A stretch of DNA of 8,148 nt, taken from positions 1-8,148 of the forward strand of contig JAOTVO010000109.1 of assembly GCA_029863355.1 (NCBI GenBank), written 5' to 3'. The DNA is from Candidatus Krumholzibacteriia bacterium (GTDB lineage Bacteria; Krumholzibacteriota; Krumholzibacteria; WVZY01; JAKEHA01). How positions within the stretch are numbered: the stretch's first letter is position 1; the number at the start of each line of letters is the position of its first letter. Below the pieces are notes generated by a model. The model saw nothing but the letters and a program-made list of their open reading frames with translations. It ran no database searches and was not told the DNA's origin. Below are positions 1-5,612 of this stretch, piece by piece. Both the position numbers and the translations under genes were made by a program.

Positions 1-186
1 GTCTACTCGGAGGAGCTGGCCGACTACGCCCACTCGAAGCAGACGTTCCTCGAACTGCTCGATCGCTACCCGGACAGCGAGGTGGCGGAGACGGCGCAGT
101 GGATGCTCGAGAATCTCGGTCGCGACCTTCCCGAGTTCGAGAGCATCGACAAACTCAACAAGCAGGCAAGAGAGCAATCGAACTAG
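1..186 (+). CDS. TPR-type protein, C-terminal end (partial)
   Basis: The 3' end of a gene that begins left of the window: 61 codons are open from base 1 to a TAG at 184-186. The visible peptide contains one helix-turn-helix repeat of tetratricopeptide type (residues about 8-40, with the pattern FLELLDRYPDSEVAETAQWM). A charged tail ending in QSN follows. The phrase 'YPDSEVAETA' is typical of the TPR repeats in BamD/YbgF-like and other envelope TPR proteins, but one repeat cannot name the protein. The next gene starts only 9 bp downstream, so the two are probably co-transcribed. The lipoprotein two genes down also carries TPR-like repeats with similar wording (HYPDSPLRDDALLGLG). That suggests a shared envelope theme but does not prove it. 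Confidence 0.75.
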   Translation, partial: VYSEELADYAHSKQTFLELLDRYPDSEVAETAQWMLENLGRDLPEFESIDKLNKQAREQSN

Positions 187-195
187 GCGGCCGCG

Positions 196-690
196 ATGAC
201 GGATGAGGAGAAGCGCTACCTGCGCGTGGTGGTCAGCGGCATGGTACGCGACCAGCGCAGCAACCCCGTCGTGCTGCTCAAGATGGACGGCGGCGAGGAG
301 GTCCTGCCGATCTGGATCGGCCACGCGGAGGGGCTGGCCATCGAGCTCCAGATGAAGGGCCAGGGTTTCGAGCGTCCGCTCACCCACGACCTGCTGAAGA
401 CGGCCGTGGAGAGCCTGGGTGCGACCGTGGTGAAAGTGGCCGTGACGGAGCTCCGCGACAACACCTTCATAGCCAAGGTCTACATGCAGCGCGAGAACGA
501 GGTCCACGTGCTGGACGCGCGCCCCAGCGATTCGATCGCCCTCGCGCTGAAGATGGACGCGCCGATTTTCGTGGCAGAGGAAGTGTTCGCCAGTCACAAG
601 CGGGTCATCCAGACCGACCCACTCGCGCAGCAGACTCCCGACGAAGAGCTGCGACGCTACCTTGAGAACCTCGATCCTGGCGATTTCTAA
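196..690 (+). CDS. Bifunctional nuclease (BFN/DUF151) family protein
   Basis: A 164-residue protein that matches the BFN/DUF151 family along its whole length. Family hallmarks in order are the opening strand VVVSGMVRD (11-19), LPIWIG (37-42), RPLTHDLL (60-67), DARPSDSIALAL (107-118), API (122-124), and the closing YLENLDPGDF, which resembles the family's usual 'PEDF' end. Some members have been reported to have DNase/RNase activity, and the fold is otherwise poorly understood. A nuclease role here is inherited from the family, not visible as a catalytic motif. No signal peptide is seen, so it should be cytoplasmic. The ATG at 196 is the natural start: it gives normal family length and follows the upstream stop by 9 bp, although no clear Shine-Dalgarno sequence precedes it. 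The following gene begins inside its last 29 bases. Confidence 0.9.
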   Translation: MTDEEKRYLRVVVSGMVRDQRSNPVVLLKMDGGEEVLPIWIGHAEGLAIELQMKGQGFERPLTHDLLKTAVESLGATVVKVAVTELRDNTFIAKVYMQRENEVHVLDARPSDSIALALKMDAPIFVAEEVFASHKRVIQTDPLAQQTPDEELRRYLENLDPGDF

Positions 691-2437
691 GCGCCGAGCG
701 TGGGCCGCGACGGCGGCCCTGCTCGTCGCCCTGGTGGCGTCGTGCACGCGCGCGCCGCAGCCGGCCGAGGGGCTCGGAGCCGAAGGCTTGGAGCGGGCGG
801 CCGAGCTGCACGCGCGCCTCGACGCGCAGGCGGCGGCCGGGGACCTCGAGGCGGCGGGAGCGACAGCGCGCGAGCTGCTCTCGCTCTACCCCGCCTACCC
901 GCGAGCCGACGAGGTGGTCTTCTCGGCCGGCACCGTGGCCGCCGGGCGGGGAAGCCCGGAGGACGCCGCGCGCTACTTCCAGCAAATCGAGGCCCACTAC
1001 CCGGACAGCCCTTTGCGCGACGACGCGCTGCTCGGGCTCGGCCGCGCGTGGCGTGCCCTGGATTCGCCCTACCGGAGCGCCGACGCGCTACTGACCCTAC
1101 TGGAATCGCCCATTGCGCCCGAGATGCGCGACGCCGCGATCGTCGAGCTGCGCACGATCGTGCGCACCGAGCTGGGCTCCCAGCAGCTCGCCGAGTTGGC
1201 CAAGCGGCATCCGTCCTCTCCGCTCTCGCGCGAGATGGCCCTCGAGCTGGCGCGGCGCGCGTATGCCAACGGCGACTACGACGAGACGTATCGCCTGCTC
1301 GCCGGCTTCCTCTACGAGTTCCCGGAGGAGGAGGGCGCCTCCGAGGCGCGGCGCTTGCTCACGCTGGCGTCGGAGCGGCGCGGGGCGCCGGTCGCGGGGC
1401 CGCCCACGCAGGTGGACCCCAACGCGATCGGGCTCGTGCTGCCGATCACCGGCCAGCTCTCGGCCTACGGCCGGCTCTTTGAACAGGGCGTGCGCCTGGC
1501 CGTCGAAGAGGGCGCCGGTGCAGGCCGGACGGTGCGCGTGGTGACCGCCGATTCCAAGGGCACCGCGGTGGGGGCGGTGAAGGCGGTGCGGCGCCTGGCG
1601 CTCGAGGAGGGGGCGGTGGTCCTGATCGGGTCCGTGTTCACCGTGCCCACCATGGCCGCCGCCATAGAGGCCAACGCGTGGCGCGTGCCGCTCCTTTCGC
1701 CCGTCGTCTCGGCCGAGGAGATGACCGAGATCGGGCCGTGGGTGTTCCAGACCCGCGTGCCGCTGGGCGTGGAAGCGACGGCCATGGCCGAGCTCGCCGT
1801 CTCCACCCTGCTCTTCGAGCGGCTCGCCGTCATCGCGCCCGCGCGCGGCGAGGGACGCGAGCTGGGCGACGTCTTCGCCGCCGAGGTGCGCCGCCGGGGC
1901 ATGTCGATCGTCGCCGTCGGCTACTACGACGAGGGAGCGACGGACTTTCGCGAAGCCCTCGAGGCCGTGCGCGAGGGCAGCCCCGACGCCATCTTCGCAC
2001 CGGGCACGGTCGAGGAGCTCTTGAACCTCGTTCCCCAGATCCGCTTCTACGACCTCCAGGCGCCGCTGCTCGGCCTGTCCAACTGGAACTCCGAGCGCCT
2101 CATGCGTCTCTCGGGCCGGGAGCTCGAGGGGGCGCTGTTCCCCGCCGAGATATACCGGGGCAAGGACCCGCAGGCGCTGCGCCGATTCGAGGCCATGATG
2201 TTGGGTAAGGGCGAGACCGAACCGAGCCCCCTCACCGCCGCCGGCTACTTCGGCACCGAGCTCGTTCTCCAGGGCCTGGCCGCTGGCGCCGTCTCGCGCG
2301 ACGAGGTCGCCGCCTTCCTCACCGCCGAGCTCCGGGGCGGCGCCGATGCCCGAATGGCGGAAGCCGTCTCCCTCCCCATCCTCACCGTTCACGGCGGCCG
2401 CGTCCGCCCGTTTCAACGGCCCGACTCGCCGCGCTAG
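662..2437 (+). CDS. TPR + periplasmic-binding-fold lipoprotein, LpoA-like
   Basis: A 591-residue predicted lipoprotein. The TTG start at 662 gives a basic n-region (KRR at 10-12), a hydrophobic stretch (13-26) and a lipobox VASC, so Cys28 would be lipidated. No ATG or GTG lies in frame before this signal, which is why TTG is preferred; it overlaps the BFN gene by 29 bases. Residues about 43-240 contain TPR-like helical repeats (ELLSLYPAYPRADEVVFSAG, HYPDSPLRDDALLGLG, RLLAGFLYEFPEEEGASEAR). From IGLVLPITG (256-264) to about 580 it is a type-1 periplasmic-binding fold of the LivK/Peripla_BP_6 kind, with GQLSAYGRLFEQGVRLAVEE and VLIGSVFTVPTMAAA as typical stretches. Lipid anchor, then TPR, then binding fold is the architecture of E. 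coli LpoA, which activates penicillin-binding protein 1A. No ABC permease or ATPase gene lies nearby, which argues mildly against a transporter role. A free-standing ligand-binding protein remains possible. Confidence 0.85.
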   Translation: MRTSILAISKRRAWAATAALLVALVASCTRAPQPAEGLGAEGLERAAELHARLDAQAAAGDLEAAGATARELLSLYPAYPRADEVVFSAGTVAAGRGSPEDAARYFQQIEAHYPDSPLRDDALLGLGRAWRALDSPYRSADALLTLLESPIAPEMRDAAIVELRTIVRTELGSQQLAELAKRHPSSPLSREMALELARRAYANGDYDETYRLLAGFLYEFPEEEGASEARRLLTLASERRGAPVAGPPTQVDPNAIGLVLPITGQLSAYGRLFEQGVRLAVEEGAGAGRTVRVVTADSKGTAVGAVKAVRRLALEEGAVVLIGSVFTVPTMAAAIEANAWRVPLLSPVVSAEEMTEIGPWVFQTRVPLGVEATAMAELAVSTLLFERLAVIAPARGEGRELGDVFAAEVRRRGMSIVAVGYYDEGATDFREALEAVREGSPDAIFAPGTVEELLNLVPQIRFYDLQAPLLGLSNWNSERLMRLSGRELEGALFPAEIYRGKDPQALRRFEAMMLGKGETEPSPLTAAGYFGTELVLQGLAAGAVSRDEVAAFLTAELRGGADARMAEAVSLPILTVHGGRVRPFQRPDSPR

Positions 2438-2449
2438 CCCGCGCGCGGG
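2438..2449. terminator. GC palindrome between convergent genes, possible terminator
   Basis: CCCGCGCGCGGG is a perfect 12-bp palindrome that starts at the base after the TAG of the lipoprotein gene. It lies in the 34-bp gap where that gene and the TonB gene converge. A second small hairpin, CCCG-CATC-CGGG (2457-2468), follows. Either could fold in both transcripts. No T-run follows on either strand, so this is not a canonical intrinsic terminator, and such palindromes arise easily in DNA this rich in GC. The position is the main support. Confidence 0.25.
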
Positions 2450-2471
2450 GACCGCACCCGCATCCGGGCGT

Positions 2472-3128
2472 TCAACCGAAGATCCGGAACTTGATTCGGA
2501 ACTTGATCCACATCGGCGTGGGCACGCCGCGGTCCATCGGGGGCTGAAAGAGGAACTGGCGCACGGCCAGGAGGGAGGCGTCCTGAAAACTCTTGGGCCC
2601 GAGGGCCGAGAGTACGGTGACGTGGGCAACCCGCCCCTGCTCGTCGACGAGGAGCTCGACGGTCACGTGGCCTTCCATTCCGGCGCGCAGGGCTTCCGGC
2701 GGGTACACGGGCTCGACCATCTTGAGGAGGACGAAATCCTGCGAGTAGGGGGCTTCGCGCCGGGCCTCGACCGTGGGCAGGTCGAAGGGATCGAACTCGG
2801 GCACCTCGACGGGGGCGTCGTCTTCGGCCCGGCCCTCGTTCAGAGACGCGGCGAAGTCGGCGCCCTCGGGCAGCTCGATGTCGAAGCTGCGCATGGCCTG
2901 GAGCGCCTGACGGTGTTCCTCGCTCGGTTCGAGCTCTTCCTCGGCGATGATCGTGATCTCGGGGAGCATGCGCAGCTCGCCTTTCCAACCGATGTGTTGC
3001 TCCAGGTCCTGGAAGGACACGCGGTCGGAAGTGAGGAAAAGCGCCGCCACGAGCAGGACCGCAATGGGCGTCACCACCCGCAGCCGCCGCCGGTACGCCT
3101 CGTCGCGTTCCCAGCAGCTGTGCTTCAT
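2472..3128 (-). CDS. TonB-family energy transducer protein
   Basis: A 218-residue protein with a short basic N-terminus (AYRRRLR), one membrane segment (about 17-34, VVTPIAVLLVAALFLT) and a C-terminal TonB domain (about 137-218). Recognisable TonB_C features are EPVYPPEALRAGMEGHVTVE, then LLVDEQGRV, and the closing strand WIKFRIKFRIF. TonB proteins carry proton-motive-force energy from an inner-membrane ExbB/ExbD complex to outer-membrane receptors. No exbB, exbD or receptor gene is in the window, so the client is unknown. The linker (about 35-135) is acidic rather than the long Pro-rich spacer of E. coli TonB. The ATG at 3128 is chosen over an in-frame ATG at 3146: a strong GGAGGGG ribosome site precedes it, and the predicted transcription start lies near 3145, just downstream of the alternative ATG. 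Confidence 0.85.
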   Translation of the reverse strand: MKHSCWERDEAYRRRLRVVTPIAVLLVAALFLTSDRVSFQDLEQHIGWKGELRMLPEITIIAEEELEPSEEHRQALQAMRSFDIELPEGADFAASLNEGRAEDDAPVEVPEFDPFDLPTVEARREAPYSQDFVLLKMVEPVYPPEALRAGMEGHVTVELLVDEQGRVAHVTVLSALGPKSFQDASLLAVRQFLFQPPMDRGVPTPMWIKFRIKFRIFG

Positions 3129-3130
3129 CG

Positions 3131-3137
3131 CCCCTCC
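3131..3137 (-). promoter_or_regulatory. Ribosome binding site of the TonB-family gene
   Basis: On the minus strand GGAGGGG lies 2 bases before the ATG at 3128 (4 bases if counted from the GGAGG core). It is the clearest Shine-Dalgarno sequence in the window. It decides the start against the ATG at 3146, which has only a weak TTGAG upstream. Confidence 0.6.
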
Positions 3138-3151
3138 AATCTCCATTACTC

Positions 3152-3180
3152 AAGATAACCCCGGGATTTACAGTGGTCAA
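3152..3180 (-). promoter_or_regulatory. Sigma70-type promoter of the TonB-family gene
   Basis: Reading the minus strand, TTGACC (3180-3175) is a 5/6 match to the -35 consensus. A 17-base spacer follows, then TATCTT (3157-3152), a 4/6 match to the -10 consensus. Transcription would begin near 3145, giving a leader of about 17 bases that holds the ribosome site. The stretch is much more AT-rich than its surroundings. It implies that the TonB gene can be transcribed independently of the amidase gene upstream of it. Confidence 0.55.
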
Positions 3181-3181
3181 C

Positions 3182-3193
3182 GCCCTCGAGGGC
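3182..3193. repeat. Perfect palindrome next to the TonB promoter
   Basis: GCCCTCGAGGGC is a perfect 12-bp inverted repeat placed one base upstream of the -35 box of the TonB promoter and 26 bases past the amidase stop. It could be an operator half-site pair, or form a small hairpin (GCCC-TCGA-GGGC) at the end of the amidase transcript. No T-run follows it on the minus strand. The function is unproven; position and symmetry are the evidence. Confidence 0.3.
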
Positions 3194-3219
3194 ACGCCCA
3201 AGCATGGATGGGGCCGGTT

Positions 3220-5502
3220 TCACTCCGCCGGCGGAACCAGGACGAGTGCGGCCGGCGCCGCGCCGGGGAGGCATTCGGCCGAGCCGGCCACGAGCACCGA
3301 GCCCCTCGCCGCGCGCACGCGGTGGGTGCCGGCGGGGAGGCGCTCGAAGCGCGCGCGGCCGTCGGCTCCGGAGACGAGGGTCCAGGTGTCGTCGACGGTG
3401 ACCAGCCAGCCCGCGGGGCTTGCGTGGTCCACGCGGACGTCCAGCGCCGCGCTGTCGGGGCAGGCGAAGTGCGCGAGCAGACCCAGGAAGATCCCGTAGG
3501 CCTGCTCGCGGAGGTAGGCGGGAGCGTCGAGGCGCAGCTCCTCGTCGCGCCGCCCCAGGGACGGGAACGCCACGGCGGCGGCGGGGCAGGCTGTCTGCTG
3601 CATGGGGTAGGTCACCTGCGCCGCCGGCGCGCGCGCGGGCACGCCCAGCCGGCCCGCAACGGCGGCGGCGAGGTCGCCGGCCATGCGCTCGCCGGCGCGG
3701 CTGCCGGGGAAGTGATAGGTCTTGACGGCGAGCGCGCTCTCCGGCGGCTCCACGCGGTGGCGAATCTCGATGTAACGATCGGCGCGATAGCCGTTGGTCA
3801 GGCGCGCGATGTCCTCGGGCACGCGCTCGGCCTCGGTCTCGCGCGTCAGCCGCGTCTCGGCACCCGCGTCGCGCAGAAACGCCTGCAGGTAGCGCGCCAC
3901 GCGCAGGTTCACCCAGGCGGCGGATAGCCCCAGCGGCCCGGCTTCGCGTCCGCCTTCGGGGTCCAGTACGAGCCGGCGCCCGTGCAGCGCGCCGCCGAAC
4001 CAGGGGTCGAGCCGCAGCGTGTCGCCGTCGGCCACCCCGTCGAAAGCGCCGGGCACGTAGCCGCGCACGGAGAGCGCCACCAGCCCCGGCGTGACGTAGG
4101 CGATGCCCCGCGCGGCGTCGAAGCTCCGCGAGGCGGCCTCGCTCGCAACGCGCACGGGACCGCCGGTGCGGGCGTCTATGACCGTCACCACCGCCCTGGC
4201 GCCGGCTTCGGCAGCCGGCGCCGCGGACGCGGCCTTCCACTCGAAGGTTTGCCCGCCGCAAGCGACGCGGACCGCGAATGTCCCGCTGCCGTCGTGGCGC
4301 GCGGGGAAGTCGAACACACCGTCGCTGATCACGCCGCGCACGCGCGCGGTATCGCGCGACGTGAACGCCTCCACGGGCGTGCCGTCGGCCACGGGCAGCC
4401 CTCTCCGGTCGAGCAGGCGCACGCGCACGCGCAACGCGCCTCCGGCGCGCGCGGGACGGGCTGGGTGGGGGTCGAAGGCCGCCATCGCCGGCGGATGGTC
4501 GACGACGATGGTGTCCGCGAAGGCGGCGCAGGTGTTGCCGCCCAGGTTGCGCGCGCCGAGTTGAAGCACGTGCGCGCCGTTGGCCGCATCGGGCGGGAAG
4601 GCGTAAGAGACGACCACCCCGGCGGCGTCGGGGGCGTGGGCGACGGCGGGGTCGACGGGACGGCCGTCGACCGTGAGCGTCACGCTCTCCGGGTCGATGC
4701 CGCGCCCGCGGTCGTCCGCGATCTCGTAGCGCGAGACGGGGACCACACCCACCGCGGCGTCGCCAGCGCCGAGGGGGCGCACGCGCGGGACGCCGCGGCT
4801 CAAGTAATCGAGGATGCCCAGGAAGTAGGCTTCGGCCTCGAGGCGCTGCTTGTCCGACAGGGCAAGCTTGCGTTCGACGGGCGGGTGCGTGAGGTAGCTC
4901 GACTCGCCGAGGATTGCCGGTACATCGACGTTGCGCAGGACGTAGTAGTTGCCCTGGCGAACCTCGCCGGCCTCGATGCCGAGGTTGCGCATCAGGTGCC
5001 GGTGCACGGCAAAGGCGAGGTCGAGCGAGGCCGGGTCGCCCGCCTTGTAGTAGGTCTCGACCGTGTTGCGTCCCGTGTCGCGCTGGGGCTGCGCGTTGTG
5101 GTGGACGGAAACGAAGATGTCGGGGCGCAGCGAGTCGGCCAGATCGACGCGAACCTGCAGATCGGCGGCCAAGGATGAGTCGGCCTCGCCGAGGAAATCG
5201 CGGTCGATCGCCCGCGTGAGGTGGACCTCGGCGCCGGCCTCGTGCAGCAATCCCCAGAGATAGAGCGACACGCCGAGGTTGACGGACGTCTCCTCCAGGC
5301 TGTCCTGCCCGACCGTGCCCCGGAACAACCCCCCGTGGCCCGGGTCGATCAGCACCCGCCGACCGGCCAGGATCGACGGCTCGATCCGGGGGAGGGACTC
5401 GTCGAGACCGCTGTATAGCCGGTCCAGCCGCGTGGGCGGCGGGGAGGCGCAGGCGAACGCCAGCGCCAGAACCGGGGCGAACCATCGGGCAGTCGGCCGC
5501 AT
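3220..5502 (-). CDS. N-acetylmuramoyl-L-alanine amidase with second, degenerate amidase domain
   Basis: A 760-residue exported cell-wall hydrolase. The N-terminus (RPTARWFAPVLALAFACAS) is a signal peptide; Cys19 could be lipidated, but the lipobox is poor and ordinary cleavage after ACA is equally likely. Residues about 48-236 form an Amidase_3 domain with all key residues: His56 in DPGHGG, Glu71 in LEETSVNL and His134 in SVHHNA as zinc ligands, and catalytic Glu200 in ILGESSYL. It should cut the MurNAc-L-Ala bond of peptidoglycan. Beta-rich Ig-like segments follow (about 248-351, 352-422 and 435-497). Residues about 508-679 look like a second amidase fold without catalytic residues. A last beta domain (686-760) resembles carboxypeptidase-regulatory-like modules. 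The protein is far longer than a minimal amidase. The start is uncertain: ATG 5502 or 5514 both give a signal peptide, while ATG 5559 would add a non-signal leader and lies upstream of the best promoter candidate. Confidence 0.88.
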   Translation of the reverse strand: MRPTARWFAPVLALAFACASPPPTRLDRLYSGLDESLPRIEPSILAGRRVLIDPGHGGLFRGTVGQDSLEETSVNLGVSLYLWGLLHEAGAEVHLTRAIDRDFLGEADSSLAADLQVRVDLADSLRPDIFVSVHHNAQPQRDTGRNTVETYYKAGDPASLDLAFAVHRHLMRNLGIEAGEVRQGNYYVLRNVDVPAILGESSYLTHPPVERKLALSDKQRLEAEAYFLGILDYLSRGVPRVRPLGAGDAAVGVVPVSRYEIADDRGRGIDPESVTLTVDGRPVDPAVAHAPDAAGVVVSYAFPPDAANGAHVLQLGARNLGGNTCAAFADTIVVDHPPAMAAFDPHPARPARAGGALRVRVRLLDRRGLPVADGTPVEAFTSRDTARVRGVISDGVFDFPARHDGSGTFAVRVACGGQTFEWKAASAAPAAEAGARAVVTVIDARTGGPVRVASEAASRSFDAARGIAYVTPGLVALSVRGYVPGAFDGVADGDTLRLDPWFGGALHGRRLVLDPEGGREAGPLGLSAAWVNLRVARYLQAFLRDAGAETRLTRETEAERVPEDIARLTNGYRADRYIEIRHRVEPPESALAVKTYHFPGSRAGERMAGDLAAAVAGRLGVPARAPAAQVTYPMQQTACPAAAVAFPSLGRRDEELRLDAPAYLREQAYGIFLGLLAHFACPDSAALDVRVDHASPAGWLVTVDDTWTLVSGADGRARFERLPAGTHRVRAARGSVLVAGSAECLPGAAPAALVLVPPAE

Positions 5503-5537
5503 GTCCTCGCGCATACCAGAACCACTGGCGCAGATCA

Positions 5538-5564
5538 AGCATATGTTGCCCGCGCGCATAGCAA
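5538..5564 (-). promoter_or_regulatory. Weak candidate promoter for the amidase gene
   Basis: On the minus strand TTGCTA (5564-5559, 4/6 match to -35) and TATGCT (5543-5538, 4/6 match to -10) are separated by 15 bases, which is shorter than ideal. The start of transcription would fall near 5531, 17 to 29 bases before the two plausible amidase start codons. This is one of few AT-containing stretches in the divergent region, but the match is only modest. Confidence 0.22.
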
Positions 5565-5593
5565 TTGACGATGCCGTGGGTGTGTGCTACGAG
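5565..5593 (+). promoter_or_regulatory. Candidate promoter for selA
   Basis: TTGACG (5565-5570, 5/6 match to -35) is followed after exactly 17 bases by TACGAG (5588-5593), a poor 3/6 match to -10. Transcription would start near 5600, just ahead of the preferred selA ATG at 5613. The -35 box abuts the candidate -35 box of the divergent amidase promoter, centred on CAATTG. Support is the position and the good -35 box. Confidence 0.3.
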
Positions 5594-5612
5594 ACACCCG
5601 AGCGCCCTTTCC

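Noticed and set aside
2475..2505. Apparent tandem repeat at the end of the TonB gene (FRIKFRI; GGAACTTGAT twice in DNA)
   Set aside because: The strand WIKFRIKFRIF lines up position for position with the usual TonB ending of the type VWVRVPIRFRL, so nothing is inserted. The DNA repeat follows from the amino-acid pattern.
1097..2629. A 510-codon open frame on the minus strand across the lipoprotein gene
   Set aside because: Stop-poor DNA of very high GC gives long antisense frames. The peptide has no recognisable domain and is rich in Arg, Gly, Ala and His, while the + strand gene has a clear signal peptide and two known folds.
2346..3158. A 270-codon + strand frame across the convergent junction and the TonB gene
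   Set aside because: It is the antisense shadow of the TonB-family gene, starts inside the lipoprotein gene, and has no ribosome site or domain.
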